Shown here piece after piece: positions 22,301 to 36,300 of a stretch of 64,000 nucleotides of DNA. Under the pieces are notes generated by a model. That model was not told the DNA's origin. It saw only the letters and a program-made list of their open reading frames with translations, and ran no database searches. The position numbers and the translations under genes were made by a program. Position 1 is the stretch's first letter. Every line of letters starts with the position of its first letter. Origin of the DNA: Apus apus (taxonomy: Eukaryota; Chordata; Aves; Apodiformes; Apodidae); contig NC_067295.1 in assembly GCF_020740795.1 (NCBI RefSeq), forward strand, positions 62,001 to 126,000, given 5' to 3'.

Positions 22301-22720
22301 CGTGACCCTCGCCAGCATCCGTCCGCCACGCCTACTGCATCGGCGGGACACAGGACCCAGAGCTGCCCAGCGCAGCGCCTGAACACGGAGCACGGGAGGG
22401 AGCCCCAAGCCCCGCCGCCTCCTCGCGCCCTCGGCCCCGCAGAGACCCCGTCGAGAAGCGGAGCCGGTGTCACCTCGGGCGCCCCGGCCAGGCCTGCTCC
22501 CCCGGAGGGCACGCGCACGGGTCTGTCAGGCCGCGCGCCAGGCGGCCCGAGCCCCGCCCACCGCTCCCAGCCGCTCTGATTGGGGGGCGGGGTGACGGGC
22601 AGGCGGGGCAGCCTATCAGAGGGCGGGGCGGGGCTGCGCGGGGCGCCTCCTGGGCCCGCGCTGCTGGTGCCGCCGCGGGGTGCGGGGTCGGGGGGGGTTT
22701 TGCTTCTAAGAACGCGTTTT

Positions 22721-25700
22721 TAGGGGGCTGTAAAGTCTGACGTTCTGTTCTCCTCTTTGTTTTCAATTCTAACGCAGTGCAGGGGCTGCAGCCCCGGCCT
22801 CCGCTTCGCCAGGCCTCGCACCGGCCCGTGTGGCGGAGGCTTCACTGTCTTGCACTAGAAGTTGGAAATGGTTTCTCTTCTTGGGAGCTCTAGAGTTAAC
22901 TAATTAACAAAGCATCACGCACAATCCAAGCACGTGCTGAGCGGGGAACCGCGGGCTCCACCCTGGCCAGCAGGCACCTGCCCGGCAGGAATTCTGTCCC
23001 TTCCTCTCCACAGGGAGCGGGAATTGCTGCCACCGGCCCCTACAGGTGGCAGGATGAACTGGGCGGTTTTGTTTACATGTTGCTCTATTTAGCTTTTTTA
23101 ATTCCGTTGGGGTTTTTTTTACTCAAAAAAGGGTGCACATATGTCCCCTTTACACTCACTTTTGCCAACTGGTGAAGACACTTGAAGCTACGGAAAGAGC
23201 AGGAAACTGGATTGAAAGTAACACTGTAAAGTGCAAATGCTTTTAGTAAGACAGTCTGATAAAAACATAGATGCACATATTGATTAGTTAATTTTTACAT
23301 TTGAGCAGTTTGCAGTTAGGACTTTAGTAAAATTCAAATGCAACTAAAAGGCAGGAAATGTTTAGTAAAATGACACCATTTTACTAAAGTTGCTGGATAT
23401 ATAAAGAAATATTAGAACGTGCTTTGCATTTTAAACTGATTAACTGTTAAGATGAAATTCACCTCACATGAAGCTGTGCAGCCTTTAAGATTTGAGAGTT
23501 CATAGGTCTTAGCTTCTCATACACAATTCTTACTAGCAGTTTGGAAAATAACAGCAGTCCAGTGGTCTTAAATACTAACACTGAATTATTAACTTTTCTA
23601 TACTTGTAGAGGGCACAGCTGACTGATTTCAGCAACCTGTACTTGGTACTCAAACATTTACCTTCTTCACCCATTTCTATCTGTAAAACTCATGCAGCAA
23701 ACATGTACTAAGCAGCTGCTTATTTACACTTCTTATACTCTATGTTGGTCTTACTATGTGTCAATTTCAGTTAGCTTATTTTTTTTCAGACAAACATTTT
23801 TATTAAAAAGCAAAGTATAGATTCTAAAATAAATCTGCAACATTAGGCAGGGTTATTTGTGAGTTGTGTGAAAGAAAATGTATGCAAAGTGATTAGCTAA
23901 AACTTGGTAGATGTTTTTTTTTACATGATCCATACCAGATTGGACTATTTCCTAATACAATGATTCACAACAGTCATAGTAAATGCTAAGTAAAATACCT
24001 TAATTTCCCAGCAGGTATGTATCAGAATATGACTTTTTGTGTCAAAGTCTTTGGGGCAGCAGAAAAGGGCCTGTCTGTTTTACAAAGGAAGAAGTATTAC
24101 TGCTTTCTGTCAAAATGACATTTTATATCTGAAGTGCTAAACTAGGAACACTAATGATACTACACCATTCACGTCAACAGATTTAGAAAAGAAAGATTTA
24201 AGACATCAGACTTTAAAAGGGAAAAAAACAGGTTTATTTCATGCAGTTTACAATACGCTAGTGTTATGAAAAGGTTAAAAAAATACCCACACATATTTTA
24301 ATTGTATGTTTGTTTTAAAAATGATGGTTAACTGTGACCATCTTAAAATTATCTGGGAAGCCCTAGCAGATTTGTATCCAGGGAAATTCCATGGATTCAG
24401 TTTCTTGTCTATGTCTGTGCTAAGAGTTTTGGCTAATGCAAATGCATTAAAACCAGATCAAAACTCAAAACTTTGCTGCAGTAAGAACACTTCAGAGATA
24501 ATGAATTGGCACAAAATAAAGTGTTATTGCTAACGCACTACCCAGGAAACAACATGTTACAAGTATGGCCACTTGGATATCAACACAAACAGCTGATGCA
24601 CAACTGATTTCGAGACCAGTGATTTGGGAGAAGAGGGAAAAAAAAGAACATCAGTTGAACTGGGTAAGTGGGAATTCATAGGAAATAGATTTTTCATAGC
24701 TAGGCTCAGATGAGGCTCAGGACAGAAGCAGGTGGAGATAGTTGCCATTTGATAGTCCTTTGGTTTGCTGATCTTGTTTCAGTTCCAGGTAGACAGGTCA
24801 GCAACATTTCTCTTACAGCGCCTTGGTACTTGCTTCATGCTAGCAAGTACATGTGCCAAGTTAAGTTTCAGTAGAGTTGTGCATAAGCTTCTGGAAATTC
24901 TTCAAAAGAAGAAAGAATCGTGACTGACTCTTACTTTACCAGGCCTGGAAATCTCAACAAGTGTTAAGTAAAAATTTAGACTCAGCTTTCTAAGGCGAGG
25001 AGAGTGCTGTCACAGAACCCTGCCCCTTCCACGCACTCTCAAAGTAGCCAAGTAACTTTCCAAAAAGTTACTCTCACTACAGTAGTTAGCAACACACATT
25101 CTAAAGAGAACCCTCTGCTGGGCCCAGAAAGCTGAAGCACTGAACGTCTGACGAGTGTATGCCTTGGTAGACCTTGCTGAAGTGAAGGACAGGTAAGTTA
25201 CAATGAGATATTCAGTGACAATGTCCTGGAGCAGAATCTTCCCCAAAGTGTCTCTATTGCCAGGGCTGTTCATAAAGGTTGTTAGATTTCAGCACAGGCA
25301 ATAATAAAGTGGTGGACAAATATACTGTCTTCTCTAGTGTATTCCTTACCAAGCTGGATACTGAAATTCCAAGCCATGTATCAACACTTGTATCTGCAAC
25401 TGGTTCAGCCATTTGCAAACATTAGAGTCCATGAGTTGAAAGAAAAAGAGACTAGCTGCTTTTTAAACATAGTATGTCTCTGAACTTCAAATTAGCCCTG
25501 GAAAGGATTTTAGCCCTTAGCATTTCTGAACTGAAAATGGAAAAAGGACCTTCTGTCTGACACTCATTTAGGCAAACTGAACAATAAGATCTATTTAGCC
25601 CTTTGAAGCTTCAGTTCACTTAGAAGTCTTTAAAGACAGCTCCTGAATGTTGTGAGCCAAAAGAAAGAAAAGTTATATGACACTGAGTTCAGAAAGCCAT

Positions 25701-28700
25701 CCGAATATTTATACTATTTTGAGAATGAGTAATTCTACACAAAACCCCAGATCCTCAGATTGTCCTTAAAGCTGGAGATGACTGCAATTTGAACTATACT
25801 GAAGCAACAAGCAGCATCCCCAGCTGGTATGTATTTCAAGCTTGCTGTGTTAGAAAAGACACCTCTCCAATGACCACTGGAAGTTTAAACCCTACTGTCC
25901 TGAGCTAACAGATACTGTTAGAGGCATAACAGAATCTCCTGTCTTTTCAAGGGCCCCACCTTTCAGGACTGATTGAAGAAGTTTGTTTTCAAAACTTGAA
26001 AGATGCTTTTGATGTGATGAGGGAGAGAATAAAATAGGAGAGTGACACTTTCTGATATTATCACATCTCAGGTTTCATCTCCACTCTTTTTCTCTTGACT
26101 TCGATCTCCTTGAAAAACCCAGTACTTTGCTTTTCTCTCAGTATTTCTCAAGGAATGTATTCCAGTATACCTGAAGGACTGGACAATACACATTCTAATC
26201 TAGTTTCTAGGTCATTTCATTCAGTCAGATATTATTGCATTTTTGCATTCCCAGCTTATTTTTTGTAGAACTAAGAAAAAGACATTTATGTGTGCTACTC
26301 TTCTGGTGGTAGCTCTCTGCTGCTCAGAGACTGACAACTCTTAACAACCTGAACAGCTGTTCACAGAACAGTGTTCTGTTTTATGAAGCAGGTTTCTGAA
26401 AACATCACCATCCTACTCAACAGGCTCCCTAAGCACACCTGCAATCAAGCTTCTTTCCTTGTTTAATCTGCTAGAAGTTTTCATTTTGCTCCTGAAAAAA
26501 AACCCCCTCTCACAGAAAAAGATGAGGTTGATTCAGTTTTGGTATTTTCAGGAAATTGTCCTGTTTCTAACCAATCATAACTGTGCATTCACAGTGCTAG
26601 AAATGGAGCTACACAGCTCCATTTCTTCTGAAAAAAATCTGAAGACAAAAAAGTTGGATGAATACATCAAGCTCAATTTCTTAAGAAATATCTTTTACTA
26701 ATGCTACAATGAAAGGTGAAAGGAACTTTTATCACTACAAGAAACCTAGCTGAGTTTAAAAAAAAAGAAACAGTACATTTTCCACATTTTTTTAGTATAT
26801 GATTCTGAGAACTGAAAGTTTAGTAGGGAATCAATATAAGTTTCTAAATACAATCAGGCTTTTTACACACAACTGAATTACTGTGGGATAACAAATTGAA
26901 TTAGCCATAATCTATGGAAACCCCCACATAAGTGGGAGAAAATTCCAGGTAACCTTTTTTCTTTTGTCAAAACCAAACAAACCTATTCCACATTAACTGT
27001 GGAAGCTGCTGCATCAGACTATACTTTTGGACGATTATTATGGACCAGGTGACATTCATGTCTCAGAGGCCTCAGAATGGCTTGTTCATTGCAGATAAAC
27101 TGATTTAATTGCTGCTTGAAGAAGTAAAAAGCATTTAATAAAAAAATGTCATCTCCAATACAGAAAATTAGCCTCTACGAAAGCTAAGGCAAACAGGGTA
27201 CTGTTTCCTAGCTCAAAGCAAGAAATTGCTACGGTAAATTTGAACTTCTCAGTTTTTGAACAAGTTTTGCAAGGAGTCATGTAAATGCCTTTAAAGAATT
27301 TCACTGAAAATCCACTAGTTAATCTGCTGAAGTAACGCCCTGTTCCATGGACAACATGCCAAATAACTTCACTGAATTGAGACTATGAATATAGCAAATG
27401 GGTAGAAAGTTAAATCTTTCACAGAAATTACATTTTCATGAGAGGTCAAGTTGCTTAACTGTTATGTTTTGTTATCTCTCCCTTCGTGCTTTGTTTCCTT
27501 CTGCTATGGTCTCTTTGTGCTCAAGATCCAAAATTCTAAACTGAAATACTCTTTTGATTTAAGAATAGAGAAGCTGTGTCAATCCAGAGTAAAAGGCTTT
27601 TGCAGTACAGCTTTTCAACTACAGCCCCTAGTGAACCCATCAGCTTTAAACAGTGATAGGCAGTTATTCTGAGGTAAATACTCTTAAAATGACAGAAAAA
27701 GAAACAAAGGAATCCAGTTTAAACATTACCTCATCATCCTGCAAGGTCTTACCAGAGGAAGCAATGTTGGCAAAACATGGCAATTAGGCTGGACTCTAAT
27801 GCAGTCACCTGTGTTACTGTAGCTAATCTTATTTGAAATTACAAGTCAAATAAAAAAACCCCTCAAACTTACTTAGGAATAATTTCTTAATGCCTTGAAA
27901 AAGGCATACAGTAGCACTTCCATCTGTCTGAAAGCCTCACAAAAATTAAAGCAATAATGATATGAGCAAGCAAAGAAAAGTACTTAGTCTGGGTGGTCTC
28001 AAACAACAGCATATTTAAAATAATGTATAAGGTACCTGCCTGTTAAAGTTCTCTTTTATTTTTCTTTCTTAAAATCTTTCTGAGGTATTGGAAAAAAGTG
28101 CAAAATAATTAATCACTCATTTCCCCAAAATTTGCTACAACAGCAAAACAATGTAAACTGGATTGCAGGTAATCTCACCATAAAAGCATGTTTTTAAACT
28201 GAAAATACTCCAGTGAACGAAGCATACTAAGAAACCCCCTCTCTTTAACATAATCTGAATTTGTTCAGTTTGCTCATTTTGTTACTCATGCTTTGCTGTT
28301 GTCATTCTTAAAAATTTCACTTTATGAAATCAAATACTCTCTCTTTTTTGGTTTACGTAAGAGAGACAACAGAAATGCTGATTTAGAAGGATCATTGTAA
28401 AACAGGTATTTTAGGCATTAAAATCCACTTAGGCTAATGCAAAATTACTCCACATCAAGAAAACAACAAGAAACATGGTTGGCTGCAATTCCACGAGCCA
28501 GGAAGCTCAGAGAATTCGGTGGAGTCATCCTGTTTAAAAACACAGTGACTACTGCAGCAGAGGAAATGTTTTAATATGCAGTTAACACAGACAACTCATG
28601 CTTATTTTCAGATACACAAGATAATCTGTTACTATTTAGGGGAAATTTGGGTGCTAAATTTAAGCTGGTAAAATATGGGTGCCTAAAAAAGTATAAAAGT

Positions 28701-30355
28701 AGAAACATTTCCCCCCTACACAATTACATTTTTAATAAATTCAATTCAGTTTTAACACCTTAAAAAAAGACAAACATTTTATGTGTTGTGTGGAGGGGCC
28801 AGCAGCTTCCAGTGCAGACCACATCCAAGTCGCAAAATGCGTTACAAACCCTTTCAAGCACTAGATGCAGCATGGACAAAACATTTAGCCCACTGCTTAA
28901 CCTGCTTAGTAGAAATGTTTTTTACAAATTTTTTCTGTCAAACTTCTATCAATGTATAAGTCCTTTAAAAAAAAAAATAGACCTCAGGTGTTTGAAAATC
29001 AGGCTTTTGTGTAAAGGATTACCTAGAGTACAGGCATAAATTCTGGTTACTGAGAATGGAAACTGTAATGTCTTTAGAATTCAAAACAATCTTGTAGCTT
29101 TCTGAAACTCCCATCTACTGCTTTCATAATGAAGCCGTTTTATACTGTCAATTTCTTTAAGTGTTTTAAATATGTGCTGAAGATTTTGCTCAAAACATAG
29201 TGTATTAAAAGCTCCAGTCTTGTGTATTAGCCTTCAAGGACAAACTAATAAAGCTGCACCAGATGTTTCCAAACAGTGTTCTTGAACTGCATAGTTGAAA
29301 CAGTACAGAAAGACTGGTTACAGGTATCCTGAATGTCTGAAGTAATTCAGTTTTTCAATCAGATGAGCTTGTGTTCACACTCAAGGTTGATTTTAATCCC
29401 AGTCATGGGGATAGGGATCTAGGTCTAACCACTCGTATTTCTGTACAACGTCCGGCTCTTTAAAAATCTCTACCAAAATCCACACAGTTCAATGCTTGTA
29501 GGCATTTTACAAAAGCACAAACACACATATGAGAACAAACATCTCAAAAGAAACAGAATGTTCATTTGATCACTTTAAATGAATTTTGATTCCCCTTCCA
29601 AACATCTGGCTAAGACTGGAGCATAACTTTTGCAGGAGGAGACTGTTTCAACAGAAGGAACATCAGGAATAACTCAGATGAAGGCCATTTTCTCTGAGTT
29701 TAGTCTTCCCTTTGCGTATTAAAATATGCTATAAATCCAGTCAATATGTACACCCTTCCTTCATCTGTTGTGTAACTTTTTACTGCTAGTTTCAGTTGAT
29801 CTCCTAGGCTGTTATTACATAATAAAGTATGTCACGGAGACATAAGGAATGTGCAGTTTAACAGAGTCAACTAGGGCTGCCACTGATTCTGAAACAACAT
29901 AGGCCCAAATATTTGCATTTGCAGGCTGTCGTGTGTGTGTAGCACCAAATACATTGTCCTTTAAACGTTTACAATGATTAGTAGGAAAATGTCTCTGAAC
30001 TGATCAACATTGGGTCATCCAGCACCAGACATTAAGTGCTACATGTCTCAGAGGAAAATGTGAGTGCATGGTCATTTCTTTTCAAGTGACCAGTGCCAGT
30101 CAGCCCACAAGAGGTACGACCATGCACTACAACCAGAACTGTACACACACTCCCACACCATATATTCCCATTATGTAATCTTGCAATGCTTTCAGCCAGT
30201 TGACACCAGCTTAGAGGCAAAAATGGTTGAACCCAGATCAACAGAAAATTGTCTAAATTGGATTTTTTTCTTTTGCAGCCAAGCCTCTTCAGTGTGACAA
30301 TTCACTGTGTCTTGGAATAAAAGAGAAAAAAACCTGTCACCATTCAATATTGTCT
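22721..30355 (-). other. KCTD5 3' UTR and intergenic space upstream of UBE2I
   Basis: This 7.6-kb stretch contains no recognisable exon. It begins with the KCTD5 3' UTR, whose end is unclear. Minus-strand AATAAA occurs at 28055-28060, 24233-24238 and 23797-23802, and ATTAAA at about 28733; the nearest would give a 3' UTR of about 1.6-2.3 kb. Sequence is A+T rich with no named repeat found. Confidence 0.55.
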
Positions 30356-33300
30356 TCACATCCTGGAACCTCGTTCTTGCAAAATCTGAAACAGAGCAAT
30401 AAAAATTCTATAAATGAAAATTCACTCAATGTCATTCCTAATGAGAGAGGTCAAAAGAGCAATATAATTACTATTTCAAATAACTGATAAAGTGACAGGG
30501 AGCTGATTCAAGGACATTGCTGAAGTCTGTGCTTTCAAGCTGAAAAAAGAGAGATTGATACATACATATCTACTATAAAATATAATGAAAACAGATGTAA
30601 ATCACTGGTACAAAATTAGTGTGATTAATATAACCAAAGATTAAGGGTTTGTAGATGTAAAATGTAAGCCATTTAACCTCTTCCTAGTTCCAAAGATACT
30701 TGGGTACTGTGCGGTAAATGAACTTGGGTACTTTATTAGAAATTGAATTTAATGTTCATTGCATATCGAACCTTTCATACACTACCTTCTTCACCATTAC
30801 CCTCTGGAACGCCCCAGGCAGGCAGCCGAGAGGCAATTCAGGCTCTGGCTTCATGAGGAAAAATGTGTTTCTCAAAAATTCTGTCTAAGGAATTTGATTC
30901 TCCTGCTGTTACCAAGGAACTGAGATTTGCATTACAGAGAGTAAAAATAATTATTTTTTTTTTCCTAAAAGCAGTTGGTTTGTTTAAGATTCACTTTAAA
31001 AGGCATATATTAAACACAGGAACTGAAGTCTAATGGAAACAAAATATCTACCACTGAAAATGTAGGAAACCAGTCTATAGCATCTTAGGACACGAAGACT
31101 GCCTATTCTACTTCCAACTTGACTATTTTTTCCTCTTCTGTTTCAATTCCATTTTGCTCCTTCAGTGAGGAAAGTATCCAAGTCTCAGAACTGACTGTTC
31201 AAGCAACACCATTTCTCAGGTGGCTGCTCTAGCCTGGATGGCTCTGGACTCTCCTATCCTGCAGGGAAGCCTCCCAGCAACTGCAGCACCAATCCTGACA
31301 GCAGCCAAACAAAGCAGTAAGGAAAGCTGCAAAGGTATCGAGCACTAACAGCATTAATCTGTAAGTAAAATTACCTGATCTTCATTTGCTTTTGCTTCTT
31401 GACAGTTTTCCTACTACCTTGATTTCTAAAACTGAAAGAAAGCATGGGCACCATCTCTGGACAATGGCACAGCTCTCTTGGATGCACAATTTCTGTGTTC
31501 GATTATTTCAGCGTAGTCTGATGTTAAGACCTAGTACTCAGTAGCACCTTCCATCCCAGAGGACCCACAGAACCTGACAGCCCACACAAAGGCTTCCGTC
31601 TTTGAGCCGGTAAAGGCTGGCAACCACTTAGCACAGGGTTTCATGGACGGTTTTAATTAAAAAAGTGTAAGTATTTGTTTTCTTTTTAATATTATTTAAA
31701 AGTTGATAATTTATCAGCCTCTATCAGTCATCAAGCCTAACACATTTCCTAGCGGATTGTCATTAAGAAGGGTCTCACCTGCTTTGCACAACTGCAAGGG
31801 ATTTTTTAAGACCTGGAGTTTATAAAGAACCTGTCACCATTGTGTTTCTCAGGGACAGTTCAGAGACAGTTCAGTGTTAGCCTAAAAATATATATATATA
31901 CACACTTTGTCACTTGCTCACTGCACTTCCTGCAGCCCCTGGATCTTGCTTTGTGCATGCAAATTATTTTTTTTCATTTCAAATTCAATATTGCTGTTTT
32001 GGAGCTATAAAGCCAGGTGTCACTGCAGCTACTTTGATAAATTTCTAAAATAGAGAAAGATGCTTCCCATGGGCTGTGACATGCTTTAGGATACATTTTA
32101 GATGCAACAACTAGTAAAATATATTCAACGAGGATTACACAATCTTACACAAGATAGTGGCATTGATACCCACTCATGGTAGCTTTCCTACAGTGATCTG
32201 AATGCAGGTTTGAATCCAAAATTCACAAATTGAGGCTTACTGGAAGGTGGGGAAATATATAATAGCATGATAATAGAATCATATGGGTTGGAAAGGACCT
32301 CTGAAGATCATAAAGTCCAACCCCCCCTGCTGCAGCAGAAACACCCAGGGCAAGTCACACAGAAACGTGTCCAGGTGGGTCTTGAAAGTCTCCTGAGAAG
32401 GAGACTCCACAACCTCTCTGGGCAGCCTGTCCCAGGGCTCTGTCACCCTCACAGCAACGAAGTTTCTCCCCATGTTGAGGTGGAACTTCCTGTGTTGTCA
32501 CTCGGTGCTGTTTCCCCTCGTCCTACCACAGGTGTGCTGGTTTAGTTTGGTGGGAGTTTTGGTAGGGAGAGAAGGGCCCCAGGGGTGGCTCGGGTAAGAA
32601 GCTGAGAAGATCCCCCTGCTCCAAACCAGCCAAGGAGCCATTAGAGGGACAACAGATGCACCTCTGCCATTAACTTAGGAAAGAACTGAGAGAAGAGCTG
32701 AGCAGAGACAGCACTTAAGAAAGAAGAGCTGAACTGGAGAGGTGAAAGGCAGTGCTGGGGTGAAGATCCCGTGGTTGGTGAGGAAGAAGGGAAAGAAGGT
32801 GCCCAAGCACAGGTTTCCCTGCAACCCATGGCGAGATGGCTGCTGTCCCCCTGCATTCATGGAGGAACATGCTGCAACATTCCCTGAAGGAGCCAGGAGG
32901 GATGAATGTGGATTTGCTGCCAGCGGCCTGGGATGCTGCAGCTGTGGAAGCCCCCGGGCAGGGGAGGTGCCTGTTCCCAAAGCCCCCGTGACTCTGCGGG
33001 CAGCGCTGGAGCAGCTCCAGGGCTGGTGGGAAGGGCTGATGGAGCAGAGGTTGGTGGAAGACTCTGCCATGGGAGGGACCCGTGGGGAAGCAGGGCAGGA
33101 CTGTGAGGAATCCTTCTTCCTGAGGAGGAAGGAGCAGCAGGAACCACCAGCCTGTGAACTGACTCTAAACCCCATCCCCTGACCCCCTGTGCAGTTGCGG
33201 GAAGGAGGGAGAGAAACCGGGAACAAAGGGATTTGGGCGGGAAGAAGGGAGGGGTGGGGTGAGGTGTGTGAGCCCTGCTCTGGGTGGGTCTGTGTCCTGT

Positions 33301-36300
33301 GGGCATCTGGTTAGCGTGAAATTAAATTATTATTTTTCTCCAACTTGAGTCTGTTTTGCCCAGGACCTTAATCAGTGAAGAAACCTCCTTGTCCTTTGTC
33401 TCACCCATGAGCTTCTAGTTGGGTTTGTCCTCCCCAAACCACAACAGGGCACCACTGAACAGAGACTGGCCCATTCTTGACATCCACCCTTCAGGGATTT
33501 ATAGACATTATAATAAGGTCCCCTTTCAGTCTTCTTTTCTCAAGACTAAACAGCCCGTGGTCTCTCAGCCTCTCCTCATACGACAGATGTTCCAGTCCCT
33601 TAATCACCCTTGTAGGCCTCTGTTGGACTCTCTACAGCATATCCCTGTCCCTGTTGAAGGAGTTAATTTGATCCTCTTCTCCAGGCGGAACAACCCCAGA
33701 TCTCTCAGCCTGTGTTCACAGAAGAGCTGTTCCAGCCCTCTCTCTCTGATCATTTTCATGTCCCTCCTCTGGACCTGCTCCAACAGTCCTTGATAATTGG
33801 CTTTCTGGGCTGCAAGTGTACATTGCTGGCTCATCTCCAGCCTTCCACCCATCAGCATCCTCAAGTCCTTCTCTGCAGTGCTGCTCTCAATGCATTTATA
33901 ACCCAGTCTGTACTGATACTGGGGACTGGACAACCCTGGTGCAGATCTGCTGTGTTCAGGATTGTCTTTCTTGTCATGTTTCTGTTCTGTTTTTCCTCCA
34001 GGTGCACCAGATCCAAAGACGACTTACTAACTCTAAAAAACGCTGAATTAAGTCTGACATCCTGGGGACCTGAGTGTGATTGCTTCTTAGGGAAGCAGAA
34101 TGTGAGAATTGCTTCTTCCCACTAAAAATAAATCTGCTGAAGATGGAATACCATTTTAAGGACTGATCATCTCTCAGGCATCTTAAGAATCTTGCATTCA
34201 ATTCCAGCACAGTGCCAGCTAATTTTTTTTTTTTTTCTATAAAGCTTCAGATTTGATCCATTCCTTGCAGGCATTCCTGAAGACTTGACAAAAGACTTTA
34301 TTCTACCTCAGCATTAATTGCTGTTAGTACTGATTTAGAAAATAATGCAGGTTCTTCTTCAGCTATGCAGAACAAACACTTCAGACATAACTATAAGGCT
34401 ACTTTACAACTCAAAATTTCAGGTGTATAGGAGAGAACCTGGAGTTCAATCTCATGCAGTGGTAAATATCTTCAAATTATATAGGCTCAAATGTATTGCT
34501 GAATATTCAATAGTAAGTTATCTTCTAGAAACTGGATAGCAGAATAAATACAAGCAGTCAGTCCTTGCAGACACAGTAGGAAAATGTTGCAAAAGTTGTT
34601 TTTTCCAATGCAACTTTTGTGTTCTTCCATTTGTGACTTTTAAAGTATATTGATCTTCAATAAAATGTCAAATTACAGTGAAAAGGATCTGTTTCCTCCC
34701 TGGAGAGAGTTGCTTCATGCCATAGATTTAACTCTAGCACCGAGATCATACTATTTACTTATACTTGTCAGGTCTTGATTAAAAAAATATTCGCTTCAAA
34801 ATTATCAGATAAGATCATCTTTTAACTATGTTGCACTTCAGTCAAGTTTGCTAATTTATTGCCAAATTAGGTATTTACTAAAAATGTATTCTGTAAATTT
34901 GTATATATATAAAAAAATTGACAGAAAAGCTGGTGCACGTAAAAGAAAAAGTAGTTCTGACCCCACAGTCTATATGAAGAATTTTTCTTCTCAGCAAAGC
35001 TTTAAAAGAACCAATCGCAATAAAGATTCTAATGGCAACACTAATTATTCTATCTAAGAAGCAATATCTACAACAGGAAGTCTATCTTTTCTAACCATGC
35101 CACAACTATAATCACAAACACACACGCCACCAGGACTAGCCAAAGGACAGCACTAGTGGGGGTAGGAATTGGATGAGGCAGAAAAGCATCTGGGTAAAAT
35201 CCTAGGGCAACTAGTGCTCACCATGACAATTACACTTAATCTGAGTCATTCATATCGTAATCCGTTTCTTCATCCTCACTCTGAGTCGCATGCAGCATGC
35301 AGCAAGTATAGAGAAAGGAAGGGAAAAGAAGAGATTGCAAGTGAGTCAGAGCTGCAGCAAAGTACAGTCCACTTACACTTGACGCACCTGGGAATGACAT
35401 TTATTTACTTTTACCTGGGATCCTCCACTCTTTGTAAGAAAGTATGACAGCAGACAATTTCAAGGAGGAACATTACAAATTTCATGAAAAAATTCCTTTT
35501 TCAAATGTCCTAAAAGTCAGCAGATAGAAGACAACAGTGCCATGCAGCATAACAATGGGAACCACAACTATAGCGAAAGCTTGGGCAAAACTGTAAAGCT
35601 GGTACCTTAACTTCATGTACTCTTTGCCACACATGGGAAAGGATAGCACTTGCGAATCTAACTTGGGATGCAGAATTTCTAAATAAGCCTTGGTCATTTG
35701 TCCCCAGAGCGACAGGTCAATGAGGCAGTGTGGAAGAGAAGAACACTCAGGGTTATCTTTCAGTGGTGCCGTGGCTACCAGTAAAAGACACACGAACCAT
35801 TTAAGTCAATGTCCCAAATGCCTTAATTTCGTTCGCTTTAGTGTGTTAGAAGGTTACATGGAGGTCAACTACTAACTTACTATGCAAACTGGTTTAAAAA
35901 AAAAAAGAAAACACAAAGCAAGAAGTCTCTAAAAAGGAATGAAGGTGAAGATTAATTAGATGGGCTACCAGAAGATGTTTTTTCCTATTCTGAAAGTCCA
36001 GTACTATAAATTAAAATGAAAGCGCTTGTCCATAAATACTACATACTGGCTGTTTTTTGCTTCCTCAAACTGCTGCAAAAGTAACAGGATGACTTTCTCA
36101 TGGCTTCTAAAAGTCAGCCCCAGTATCTGAACACATTATTCTGTATATATCACTGGGTACCACAATTTCAGTCACATGAACTTCATGAAGATCAACTCAG
36201 ACATTTGATGAATAGATTGCAGACCAGAGGATTACCATGGACTAAGAGGGAAATATGGGCTAAGAGGGGAATGTTGAGCCAACAGCTCCCAAGCCCAGCC

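Noticed and set aside
25010-25273. An 87-codon minus-strand frame in the region between KCTD5 and UBE2I
   Set aside because: No recognisable family, promoter or splice context; probably chance within a 3' UTR or intergenic stretch.
32675-33306. Open frames of 146-183 codons in KCTD5 intron 5
   Set aside because: They lie inside the solo LTR fossil, which has no internal coding region.
35482-35793. A 103-codon minus-strand frame with a hydrophobic C-terminal half
   Set aside because: Lies in KCTD5 intron 5. The only acceptor-like site near its start is in the wrong phase for KCTD5 exon 5, no family was recognised, and frames of this length are expected by chance in 64 kb.
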